Notes: a model not told the origin generated them from the letters alone. A DNA stretch of 64,000 nucleotides from Phialophora verrucosa (GCA_002099365.1 MSED01000006.1:1612001-1676000); one strand, 5' to 3'; positions 41,759 through 51,883 are shown, numbered from the stretch's first letter. A program made the numbers and translations.

Positions 41759-42827
41759 ACACGAGCTTAATGGAGGAAGATCTTGTTCTTTGTTTGTCCC
41801 CCTTGCATTAACTCGACTTATATAGTCTTCCGCAAGCACTACGGAGTACCAGTATATCTATGTTAATGACGCACCAACACCATACCACGTCTTCTTCGTG
41901 CATGTTCTGCGTAGAGTGTAGGACAAGGTGATCGTGATTGTGACCGTGACCATTACTCCGAGTCCGTTCTGTCTGATAATGCGGTCGATTAGAGACGTGA
42001 CGTTGGGTGCCCCGTGAACATCAAGCGTAGATTTAGCCACGATACGGAGCAGCTAGACCTTGATCGCGTGTGTGCAAGTACAGCGCAGAGTAACGTTGGC
42101 CTGGGTCTCAATCGGTAATTCTGGAAGCTCAGTTATTGTATACGACCTGACCTCGTCTGGCTTGAATTGCCTGATCCAATTACCCTGACCTAATGACCCT
42201 TGATGCACCTAAACATCTCAACATTCGTCGATCCAACCCCTTGGTCTATCGGATACGAGACGATATGATATGATCTGATTTGATAAAATAGGATATGATA
42301 TGATGCGATCTGATATGGTCTAGGACAAGAAACGGAAAAAAGAAGGGAGTCTCAGCCTCGCGATTCAAAAACCCAATCATTTTTCGTTTTAACGGAGCAT
42401 ATATAATAATACCTTTATACATATGCACACTCCCTCTCTAGCTCTGTCGAAGAGCCTGTACCCTTCTTCCACTTTCCGGCCTGCCCTTGTCCTGCATGCC
42501 GTGCCTTTAACCTGGCCGAAACCGAAGCAAAAGTAGGAGCAAATATCAGGACGCAGTGGGACCGTGCCAATTATCATCTGCGCCCTACTAAACCGACCAA
42601 ACACCTCATCCACCCAATCATTCACTCTCTTAGACGAACAGGATAACTAACCAACCACATCGGTAATATCATGTCTACGTTCAGCTTTCCGCCTTTCCGT
42701 CTTCCTCTCTCCGCTTCTCGATTCTCACTTCTCGTCTTCCTTTCCTCGCTTTCCGCCTCCCTTCCACCTCTTCTCGTTTCCAAGACACCGAGCGAAACAC
42801 AAGCAAGCCAGCCAGAGAGAGGGAGCA
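41739..42827. other. Intergenic region with AT-rich GATATGAT repeat
   Basis: This gap lies downstream of FET3 and upstream of the small-gene group. It contains TACGGAGTA at 41840-41848 and the GATATGAT/GATCTGAT repeat (listed separately). The pyrimidine-rich stretch 42680-42780 probably belongs to the leader of the gene at 42828. Confidence 0.5.
42261..42320 (+). repeat. Degenerate GATATGAT/GATCTGAT tandem repeat
   Basis: About 60 bp are built from 5-10-mers of the type GATATGAT, TGATCTGATT and GATATGGTC. It is an AT-rich microsatellite in intergenic DNA. Confidence 0.75.
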
Positions 42828-43286
42828 ATGGTCCTCGAGCTCGCTGCGCTGGTCGTTGGCATCATCAACGCCATATTCGCTGGAATTCCTATCTTCACAA
42901 AATTATGGAGCAAGATAAAGTCCTTCTTTGGCGGGAGTAGTAAGTCGGACAGTTCTTTACCCTTACCCACCGTCACCATGGTGCTTCGGACTTTTCGCTT
43001 GGATCCGAACGCCTTGCCAGAGAATGGGACTTCACGCACTCCATGGCCCTGTGTCGCGGAAGTAGAAGGCGAGCTGCCTAGCTTGTACTGACCGCGGTGT
43101 CTCTTCACAGAACGCAAACTGCAACAGTCGCCACAGACCATGATAGAGGCTCATCTGGCGCCGCTGCTTCGACGCGACAAGACTCTGCGCATGGATACTG
43201 AAGCTTACTATCGGGGCAAAGGTGTGATTAAGGGGGGTAGCCAATGGGAGACTTGGACCGCAGAGGATGATGCTGAATGGGCCTGA
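42828..43286 (+). CDS. Small two-exon protein with hydrophobic N-terminus, unknown
   Basis: Exons are 42828-42939 and 43111-43286 (intron GTAAGT...CTTCACAG, phase 1), giving 95 residues. Residues 1-35 are strongly hydrophobic and amphipathic (LAALVVGIINAIFAGIPIF, then TKLWSKIKSFFGG). They could be a signal anchor or membrane-inserting helix. Exon 2 is charged and aromatic, ending near DTEAYYRGKGVIKGGSQWE. The E-A-Y-[YF] block recurs in the next gene (43512). Ignoring the intron gives an 87-residue frame with an unremarkable end; the spliced form keeps an open frame throughout exon 2, so I prefer it. I do not recognise the family. Confidence 0.55.
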
Positions 43287-43511
43287 GGAGCGGGCGTGTC
43301 GAATGGATGAATCCTTTGAAGGTAGCCGAATGGTCGAGCGCAGACGTGCATACCGCAGTGGAGAACAGCGCCTCACAATGGAGACATGCATGATCTCGGG
43401 CAATATATTCGCAAGCATCAAGGTTAGCATTTAATAACCAGGAACGTTTCGCCCATTCCTTATCATCCCCGTCGACGCCATACAAGACAGGTCATCCAAA
43501 GCTCTTGCAAC

Positions 43512-43945
43512 ATGGGCCTCCGATCCTGGTGGCGCCGCTTCACCAACAAAGTCAAAGAGGTCGCCGCCCGGATCTTCTCAGGCGAGCACTTCCTCAGCGA
43601 AGCGTATTTTGCTGATGGAAGCGTCGCTGTATGGCAAGGCAAACCCACGGGAAGTGCGTACCGGCAGTATGAGTACATGTGCAGGTAAGGATGTCCCTGG
43701 CCGCGCGGGGTGATGGCACCAGACGACAAGTGGGTCATTGAGCTGACGAGAACATGCAGGAATGCCACTTGGGTCAAAAACAGTTTCAGAGGCGGATCGG
43801 AGACGTTTGCCTGATCTTGGCCAAGGAAGACAGCGAAAAGAACCATACGACCTCGGGCAGTGAGGCGGTCTGGTTCGAGATGTCGGGCAGGGGCGGCGCG
43901 GGCGCGAAAGCGGGAAGACTATGCTTCAATGCCGTGATTGAGTAA
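43512..43945 (+). CDS. Small basic two-exon protein, unknown; 3' exon uncertain
   Basis: Exon 1 (43512-43684) encodes an amphipathic start MGLRSWWRRFTNKVKEVAAR, then SEAYFADGSVAVWQGKPTGS, and ends at a GTAAGG donor. The natural acceptor at 43759, just after a GCTGAC branch site, gives a short tail and stop at 43817. An acceptor at 43791 would instead join the open, coding-looking frame that runs to 43945 (contains EAVWFEMSGRGGAGAKAG). The mismatch between the best acceptor and the best frame could mean alternative splicing or a frameshifted gene. The P-T-G-S element resembles the repeat unit in the two genes downstream. Function is unknown. Confidence 0.45.
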
Positions 43946-44385
43946 CGCGGTATACGCCGTAAAGCAGGAGGGCGGATGGTTTTGGTGTCTTCTAGGTCGG
44001 GCGCAAATGCTGAGTCGGGATCGACGTAGTCTAAGGCAACGAGTTCGCCCGGCTTTGGAGACCAGGATGCATGCTCCAGATAATAACGTGGCGACGGATG
44101 ATTGCTTTCTCAACCTGTTGATCGGCACAATCACATCTGCTTCCTGCAGAGTGATCGCTTGCGCACTGATGAGTGTTGGAGGGCAGCTTACAGTTGGGCT
44201 GATTGCAATTTCACAGCCCCAAAAGCCCAAACGCATCGTGCGCCCTACCTCGGCCGTGGCATACTAAGACTGTGCTTATCCCTCACAATCGAATCCTTGC
44301 ACCTCCACCGATTGTCCATGTTCGCATCGTCCCCGTCTACCACGCTCCCACCGAACAGACATTGAGCCGTTTCAGCCTGATGGTA
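43946..44385. other. Short intergenic gap
   Basis: This 440-bp gap lies between small genes. An open frame continues upstream of the next gene's chosen Met to 44203, but without sequence similar to its neighbours. Confidence 0.4.
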
Positions 44386-44604
44386 ATGGCTGACCAAGGA
44401 CAACTCACCATCCACGATAAATCCGTCTATCAGGTAGCAGCAACGAGCAACAACGGTCAAGCAGCTCAATTCCCCCATCACTGTGCCTTCGGGTATAAAA
44501 ATGGCGTGGCGAAGAAAGCATTCTTCTACTCCGGCCCTGACGGCAGCGCGAACGCTCGCAGAGCTATGAACATAGCCGAGCACCTGGCCTACAACTCTCG
44601 CTAA
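44386..44604 (+). CDS. 72-residue protein carrying one PxGS repeat unit, unknown
   Basis: This short intronless frame starts MADQGQLTIH; Met at 44380 or an upstream in-frame Met at 44203 are alternatives. Residues 31-69 form a unit (contains YKNGVAKKAFFYSGPDGSAN) that aligns without gaps to two units in the next gene. All three share K8, P21, G23, S24, A27 and A34 of the unit. The pattern suggests a strand, a P-x-G-S turn and an Ala-rich helix. There is no signal peptide, and I recognise no known domain. The small size makes the call depend on that similarity. Confidence 0.5.
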   Translation: MADQGQLTIHDKSVYQVAATSNNGQAAQFPHHCAFGYKNGVAKKAFFYSGPDGSANARRAMNIAEHLAYNSR

Positions 44605-45194
44605 AGAGGAAGCAGATGATAGGTGCAGTACAAGAGAGGAGCTGATCCTCAGAGGCAACTGGTGCGTTGTTCGGTAACCCCAAGTTTGCGACTGACTGAT
44701 TGTGACAGGAAGTTGCATGAGTGAAAACGTACGTATCTTTGTTGATTGGAGCCGTCTTCCTGAAGTGGAGGAAGTGATTGGCCGACGGCGTAAGCATATG
44801 CAGTCGGGCGCAGCAGAGGCCAGGGCGGAGGCGGCTGAATGACCGTTATTGGTCAGGCTGTAGCTCGCTTCAATGTACGGATGCCTTTTGCCTTGTCTTT
44901 GAGTGTAGAAGTGAGGTGATAAGTCCATAATGCCGACGTGCCTCATTCTCGTGAGAATTATGAATTGCGGAAGCAAGGATCGTCTTCTGCTGATCTATCG
45001 GGCGCTAACAGTGCGCCCGACTGTCTCGTAGACTGCCAACTGCCGATCGCTACGTTGCAACCTGCCAGCAACTTTGCAGACACACATAGTCAACTCGCTT
45101 TTGCGAGAAATACTTCCAGTTGTTTCTGTCGAGAGCTGCCGGAGGCTGATTGCAAAATCGAGAAATCCCTGTTCAACTGTCCAGCCCATTAACC
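44605..45194. other. Gap with one small ORF (44717-44842)
   Basis: A 41-codon plus-strand frame at 44717-44842 (contains VRIFVDWSRLPEVEEVIG) looks coding-like. It is preceded by an AG acceptor at 44708, so it may be an exon whose partner I cannot place. Otherwise nothing is seen. Confidence 0.3.
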
Positions 45195-46195
45195 ATGGCT
45201 TCATTCTTGCGGTGGATCACAGCTTCAGATGACCGGCTAGCATCAACCTCGACTTCAAACACTGGCGGCCAACACTCAGCCTTGGTCGTTCGAAAAGATA
45301 GAGACAAACAGGTGTCACGCACTTCATCAGATCCGAATAGCGTTACATACGCAAGCAAGGACGAAGAGCGGGGTGTCCAATTCGTGTGTCGCCTCCCGGC
45401 CGGTAGCCAGCATGCAGCTCAGGCACAGAGGATTGCCGGAACTGTTTTCTCTAGGAAGCCAGAAGACATGGGGGATATGTTGCTGAGTGGGGGCAGTAGC
45501 CACTCCAGGCTCTTAAAGAATGAGAGGCAAAAGGAGAGAGGGGAGAGGGGGAAGGCGGACAGAAGAGAGCGCGGAGGCTCAAAAGGAAAATTCGAGGAGC
45601 GCGAGATCATCACCCTAAGACCTAGAACCGTCAGTAAGTGAGTTCGTCATAGTTCAATGAGAGCAAATGCTTAGTCCAGCCTCCCATAGATCGTGTGTCC
45701 ACGACAGAAAGTCCATTGAGCGCCGCGACGACAGGATATACCCCCTTAACAAGGAGCACTTTAGATGAGGTTGTCGGGGAGGATGGCATCGATGGAAGTT
45801 ATCAATCTGAAAGGATGAGGACGATGAGCGATGGCTCGGAGATGAACGACGCAGAGAGCGTGGTCAGTGCCCCAGTGTCCAGACCGCTTGTCACAGGTTC
45901 CAGCAAGCCAGTGGAATCAGCGGCAGGCTTCGTCCATCGGTCTGAATCCCACGTCACCTACAACATCAAGAACAAAGAGGGCAGCCGCCAGCTGTTTGTG
46001 TCTGCTCCAACGGGAAGTCGGGAGGCGGAGATGCATGACCAAGTAGCTGCGAGAGCAGCAACGAGCGGAATGGTGAGATTTTCCTTCCCCTGATGATTTA
46101 GGAGTCTGGCAGCTGACGGCTTCCAGGCAGGAAAGATCCAGTATCGTGATTCGGAGGGAGCCTCTAGACGGCGGAATCGGTGGATTGGCTTATGA
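45195..46195 (+). CDS. 301-residue protein with two PxGS repeat units, unknown
   Basis: Three exons (45195-45633, 45675-46072, 46127-46195) keep phase across two GT-AG introns; the second has an AGCTGAC branch site. Repeat unit 1 is residues 48-86 (VTYASKDEERGVQFVCRLPA, then GSQHAAQ). Unit 2 is residues 238-276 (VTYNIKNKEGSRQLFVSAPT, then GSREAEM). They align gaplessly, about 30% identical, and match the single unit of the gene at 44386. Between them lies a highly charged region (RQKERGERGKADRRERGGSK) and a Ser/Thr-rich linker, probably disordered. There is no signal peptide or TM. I do not recognise the unit; it may be a small lineage-specific interaction domain. Confidence 0.6.
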
Positions 46196-46370
46196 AGGTG
46201 TTCGAAGGAATGAGGAGAAACTGAATTAGGGCGGAGCAATTACGTCGTAGTAGCACCACTTTTGTATGGTGGAGCATCTACTCCGCTATCGCACTTCTCA
46301 AGCCGAGTCAAGTTCCATCAGACGCCACTTTCTCTCTGTCTTTCTTCCTTTCCGCAGCAACTGGTGCTTG

Positions 46371-47420
46371 ATGGCAACAAACCCTCTTGAACATGTTATA
46401 ACAACGGCTGAAAGAGAGCCTTCGGGCTCCGATATAACACTCTCACCTGGCCAAAGCGATACCCTCCCCGCGCCTGAAGACTGCGTTATCTGCCTCGACC
46501 GCATCACCGATAAAGCCACCGCCCTCCCGTGTCGTCACGATCAGTTCGATTTCCCCTGCTTGGGAACGTGGCTGCAAGGCCATCCTGTCTGCCCATTATG
46601 CAAGACCGACGTCATCGCTGTCAGGTTCAAGGTCGGCGACCGAGGTGACAGCAAGACTCAAGTATTCTACCTTCCGCCACCGGAACAATCGCAACAACAA
46701 GCGCGCCGGGATGGGAGTGGCATCGCGCAACAGCAGAGGCTAAGGCGGCATCGAGCATATGGCAGAGGGGTGGATAATCGCCGCCGGACTCCTGGTTATG
46801 CGCGGTCTGAAGGATCCAAAGACACCGCCCTGGATTTCCGCAGACACGTTTACCGCCATAAGATGTATTCTCTCCATGTTGGGTCTAACCGCATTTCACG
46901 ATATCGAAATCTGACACCTGCATCCTTTGCAAAAGACGAGCGTCTCACTACTCGTGCTCGAATGTTCATCAGACGCGAACTACAAGTCTTTGACTTCCTC
47001 AACCCGAATACCGCTCAATCCTCGAGCCCGTCGACCAGCGACCGTCGTGCAAACAACGCGGACTTCCTGTTGGAGTACGTAGTCGGTATCTTAAGGTCAG
47101 TGGACCTGAAAGGCAGCACTGGACAAGCCGAGGAGTTACTGAAGGACTTCCTTGGGAGAGAGAACGCACAGATCTTTCTCCATGACCTCGAAGCGTGGTT
47201 GAGAAGTCCTTATGAAAACTTGAAGGACTGGGACAGAGCTGTGCAGTATGCAATGCCTGCGGAGGCAGACGGCCAGGCTATCGAAATGACAAGCCCCCGA
47301 GGGTCCGTGGCCGTATGCCGTCAGTCGAGTCAGTCGCGGTCACAGGAAGGCACGCCAAGCGTGCCTCGTTGGTTTTCCGACAGTTTTCTCCTCCGAGATC
47401 AGAGTGTGCAAGGGAGGTGA
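46371..47420 (+). CDS. RING-type E3 ubiquitin ligase, TOPORS-like
   Basis: This is a predicted ubiquitin or SUMO ligase of 349 residues from Met 46371. The RING spans residues 38-77: C38-x2-C41, then C54-x-H56, C63, then C74-x2-C77. The fifth ligand position is D60 (CRHDQFDFPC) in place of the usual Cys, a RING variant. Downstream, RRHVYRHKMYSL, RYRNLTPASFAKDERL and a helical block (FLNPNT to AWLRSPYENLKDWDRAV) match the order of the conserved region after the RING in TOPORS proteins. The tail is Ser-rich. An upstream in-frame Met at 46266 exists but adds nothing recognisable. It lies between the PxGS-repeat gene and a deaminase-family gene. Confidence 0.8.
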   Translation: MATNPLEHVITTAEREPSGSDITLSPGQSDTLPAPEDCVICLDRITDKATALPCRHDQFDFPCLGTWLQGHPVCPLCKTDVIAVRFKVGDRGDSKTQVFYLPPPEQSQQQARRDGSGIAQQQRLRRHRAYGRGVDNRRRTPGYARSEGSKDTALDFRRHVYRHKMYSLHVGSNRISRYRNLTPASFAKDERLTTRARMFIRRELQVFDFLNPNTAQSSSPSTSDRRANNADFLLEYVVGILRSVDLKGSTGQAEELLKDFLGRENAQIFLHDLEAWLRSPYENLKDWDRAVQYAMPAEADGQAIEMTSPRGSVAVCRQSSQSRSQEGTPSVPRWFSDSFLLRDQSVQGR

Positions 47421-48161
47421 GGACGAAAGTCCGAGCCCATCACAACCAGGTCATGCCCTCGAATTCGGTATTTGCATCAACTCACGGTTCGCGGCATTTC
47501 AGTAATGAGCGCTATACTTTGCTGGTAGACTAGTCTGTGCATGAAATCATGCTTGATGATTTATGATGGCCACGAACAATAGGACAAGGTGAGCGGGAGA
47601 CGGGCACGAAGTGAATATCTTCAGGAAGTTGGCCTCGATGATCTCGCAAGATAGATAGGAGATCAAATACAATCGGAGGAGCCCTCAAATACCAGCGAGT
47701 CTAGAACGAACTTGGAATTCTTACTTCCCAGCAAAGCCGCAGCATGTGCTTCCCTCTCTTCCTCCTGTGCAATACTCGTATTTTGTTCCGCCAACAGCAT
47801 CACCATCACCATCACCACTGTTGAAAGAGTACCTCCTAGCGCGAATCGTACGCCCGCGGATGAATGTTCCGCCAGAACGGCAACAGTCCGGACCAAAGGA
47901 TTTCTTCCGCTGACCACCCAACACGACAGTGCTGTGAGAGCTTTTGCCAGTGCTCGTCTCCACAAGTACGAGTACTCTTATTTCTTCAGAGACTTGATAC
48001 TAAATGGTGTTAAGCAAAGTTCAACTATCCTCACGTGACAAATCCCACTCTGAGCATGAGGGGAACAGCGCCAAGGCGTAAGCTTGGCATTAAGAGGGCG
48101 CAAATTTCAACTCCTTCCCTACCTAACAATTTATCATATTCATTTCGTGCCTTGCCTTACC
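47421..48161. other. Convergent intergenic gap
   Basis: Overlapping frames occur at 47663-47965 (minus, 100 codons, one hydrophobic stretch) and 47712-48038 (plus). Each argues against the other, and neither has a known domain. No gene is called. Confidence 0.4.
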
Positions 48162-50581
48162 TCAACCGTTCTTCCAATGGCACTCCCACCATTGATCGAT
48201 TCCCTCCTTGTCTCGCTTCACAAGTAACATTGCTTGGGGTTTGACCATCTCTTCCCCTGTGTCAATCTCAAGCGTGCCTCCAGGCTCAATCTTGTCGACC
48301 TCAATAACTAGCCGCGATCTCCAGTTTTCGGGCCTTGAGCACTGAATGAGGACGATTTGTGTGCTTATTGGATGCTCAACTTCAATCAAGAACCCCTTGT
48401 CATGAAAGTCGAATGTTCGGCTCATACCGTTCGAGCGTGGCAGGATTAAACTACCCATCGGGTGACGTTTACTCCTGCCACGCCCGAACGGCATGTCGGA
48501 GGCTCGACTTTCATGATCTCCAATGATATGGGCAGACTGAGAATACTGCCTATAATAGAGATCCATGAAACGTTGAGCCTCCCTCAGTCTTCGTTCAGGG
48601 GAGCGTATTCTATACTTTGTAAGTCTCAGGCTCTAACAAAGGCACTGTGTACTATGACATACCCTTCTGCTCCCCTTTCATCCCAAAACTGCGCGTTCTT
48701 GCTTTCGTCCAAGATGCTCGTCTGTGTTACAGAGCTCATTAGGTCGTGCCCTGGTCGTAGACGCCCTAGTCCGATTTCTCGAGAGCCAGTAGCAGGTTCT
48801 TTGCCCTGACACGGCGAGATAAACGCTGCATCTTTTCCGTCTGTTTCCTCTTTCAAAACAGGAGGAATAGTCGAGATGACTGTTTCTACGGATACGTTAG
48901 AAACGCTCTTATTTGTATGGGAACGCATCGGCGAAACGGAGTCGACCTGGGAGGGTTGTTGCCTGCTGAAGTCTGTTTCGGGGTCACTGTCTGCCTTAGT
49001 GCCTGTTGTGCCGGTCCGAGCAAGTCCGTTCTGATCCACGCCGTCGGAATGATCCCCTCTGCCCGGATTCTCGATTCTCTGGAAGCTCTGTGATAGAAGC
49101 AAGTGTCCGAACCCCCCTTCAATAGATACCTCCGTCGTAGATTGTGTGGTAGTCGGCGGGTCCTTTGTAGCAGGAGGTAATTGAAGGGAAATGCGAGACA
49201 AGTTCGCTGTGGACTCGTGATTAATACTATGTTTCCATTGCGGCTGGGGCGCCTCGCGAATCGTTTCCACCCTTCTTTCAAGTGTATCGGCCAGTTGTCT
49301 CAACGCACGATGGAACTGAAGTGCTTGGTCATGGTTTCCAAAAAAGATAGTGTGAGGTACTGTCCACAGTGAGTATAGCCCTTGGTGGCATCCTTTGACG
49401 TCAAATTCTCCATGAGTAGTAATAAAATTATAGCACAGGTAACACGCCAATTTGCTGCAACCAATGTAACGGCTTCGTAGTCGCAGATGTGGATTTTCCG
49501 CATAAAAGAGAACAAGCTGCAGCTCGCAATGCAGACGATACTCTGGCCATTGCTTAAGTTTCCGCTCAAGTTTCCCACGCCACTGGACGTTATTGCACGA
49601 TTTGAAGTACCGGCCGCCACGACTTTGAAGCTGTTTGAGTGTCCTCCCGCGCAGCTCGTCGACCTCCAGTCTTGAAGCAGGTAAACCTAAGACATTGACT
49701 GCAATTGTTTGGGCGAGCAATATCCCCCCAAATGCGGTGAGGTTTATTGCGGCTCTCCAATATCTTGATATCTTGCCAAGCCGTTCTTTCAGATCCTGTG
49801 TCATCGACTGTGCAACCATGGGTTTCTGACTTGTGAGAAGATTATGCCGTAAAAATCGGCTAAAGGAGCTAGATCGCCGGACTTCGTAGGCTGCCTTTGC
49901 GAACAAAGTCATCTCGGGAAAGTCTGGCTGGTGTCCTGATCTAGTCAAATTAACACACATCCTCCGCAGACTACACAGGCGCTCAGAACAAAGCCGCATA
50001 TATGCCTGGTGACTCTTCCTATTGTAAGGGCCCAGCTGGCCTGTATCTGTCGGTGATTCACTTGTGCCATCTTGCGTTGAAAAGCTAGGGGTCTGTAGGT
50101 CTGTGTCTGGACGACATCGCGCCTGCTTAAGTTCATTCGAGAACTTGTTCACATGCTTCAAAAATGGGACATCGCACTGTTGCAGAATAGCTGTGAAGAC
50201 TTCTTCGCATCTTAGCTCGGTTCCCGAGCCAAGAGGTCTTGTAATCAAGTGCAGAAGTCCTTCTAGTTCTCCAAGCTTTTGTTTGTTGATCCCATCATTG
50301 CGGGAACTCCTTAGAGTGATTATACGAAACTCTTCATCATGCTCCATGCAGACTGCAGAAACATTTTCCTTCCCGCCTCGGCCTGACAACACGAGGGCAA
50401 GATCGTCGAGGACGTTGCGGACAAGTTGAGGCGTAAGGCCGTCTTGAGACTCGACGTGGTCGTCGGTGTGGACAGGGGATTTGATGAGAACCCCTTGAGA
50501 CCCGAATATTACATCGAGCAGGATAGCATTTTCGTGAAATGCTAGGCAATTTAATCCCTGCCAAACATCAAAGGATATCAT
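48162..50581 (-). CDS. OTT_1508-like deaminase family protein
   Basis: This is a predicted zinc-dependent nucleotide or nucleic-acid deaminase fold. Exon 1 is 50581-48663 and exon 2 is 48609-48162, joined by a 53-nt intron with a GTATGTC donor; the product is about 788 residues. Ignoring the intron gives a stop soon after and hides the C-terminal 149 residues. The active-site candidates are H351-x-E353 in YRLHCELQL and C380-x2-C383 in SRYIGCSKLACYLC. They are followed by THGEFDVKGCHQGLYSLWTVP, a pattern typical of this fungal family. A Ser/Thr-rich linker leads to a beta-rich C-terminus (FLIEVEHPISTQIVLIQC). An in-frame Met at 50638 is an alternative start. The role is unknown; relatives are known in bacterial toxin systems. 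Confidence 0.75.
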
Positions 50582-51883
50582 GATGCTATTACAGCCGAGG
50601 GTGATCCTTGCCGCCGACCTCAGGATGAAGGAATTCAATGCATGTTGCAGAATGTTCCATCAGGCTGAGAGGCACATTTGCCATGCGTGGCTTCGGCGCA
50701 GCTTGCTGGTCCCCGTCTACCAACACTGCAAAAATAAACCAATGCGACGCAAAAGAGCTCCCCCTTATTGGACGACCGCTCTCAGATCTACCAACTGAAG
50801 CACTGAACAATATTTTCCTTCAAATCCATTCTATTGCAGGAGATTGAGAGCCCAGGTCTGGCATACTCGATATTCTATGCAATCTTGCGCGGTTTCGGCT
50901 ATATAGCCCTTAATCGAGTCCAGAACCAGCTGTGAACGATACAATCACCTACAAACCCACATGTAGCCACGGGCTCCATCAAAGGTTTGCGGTAGTTGTG
51001 GAATCGGACTGGTCAACCCAACTTATATCTCAATCAATTTCCGATGCCACTGCTTTCACGAGGAGAGGGCACATCATTCTCGAAGGATGTCGCGGCTGGA
51101 CCAAAAAGGAGGACGTTTTGATATTTCGTGTTCACACTATCTGGAATGCGGAGTATAGGGGCAATAAGCTCGTGGATTAGGGATCTTCGCCTGAGAGCCT
51201 GGTCTAACCGGCTGGCAGGGGCCTTCAGGCTTTAGGCTGATAGTATTGCACACGACGACAGCGAAGCACGCACAAAACTAATCGTGGTCTAAAGCCACCA
51301 ATAGCCGATTCGACCGCTAATACCGAGGGGTTAATCGGCTCTGTCCAGCCAGATACGTCCCCAGTCCTTATACCTCGGGACCAAGGAGGCACGTCATGCG
51401 TTTATGCCTGTCAACCACCTGTGTATCATGCCATCAATTTGGCGTCACGGCTCCCCCTCCCCACTCGAACAGCCTACATCCTGAGGGTATGGGTAGAAGT
51501 ACGAGGTCCTCCTGCGGGAACGAACGCTCGTCCCGTCCAACTGTGGGATTCTTCCTTCGGCTCTCCATAGTTCTTTCCGGAGCTGACAAACTTCGATGGC
51601 CCTAGAAGGAAGGCATATATTTCTCTCCCAGACGGAGCGCACACGAGTGTTTATATATACATGTATAGACGATTTACGTTTTCCCTTCCCATCCATTCCT
51701 CCAACTTGGCTTGTTACTACTCCCCTGTAAGTAATTACTATTAAAGCATCACCACCACCACCACCGCTAGTTGGTATCAAAGCAGACTCATCGCAGCCTT
51801 CTAGAACCGCACTGCCCAACTCCTCCCGCATCAACCCACCTGGCAAAAGGAACCGACACAACTCTCTCGCCCACACCATCATC
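50582..51883. other. Intergenic region with possible F-box-like fragment
   Basis: A plus-strand frame near 50740-50846 reads PLSDLPTEALNNIFLQI, which resembles the start of an F-box. An AG acceptor at 50839 leads into EIESPGLAYSIFYAIL. A further open frame covers 50932-51180. I could not assemble a gene. The right part is the promoter of the MDR gene. Confidence 0.3.

Noticed and set aside
42261..42320. GATA-like words as further iron-regulatory sites
   Set aside because: They belong to a degenerate AT-rich tandem repeat about 500 bp past the FET3 stop and give no exact ATCWGATAA match.
47663..48038. Overlapping small frames on both strands
   Set aside because: Each has about 100 codons without known domain; there is no basis to choose either.
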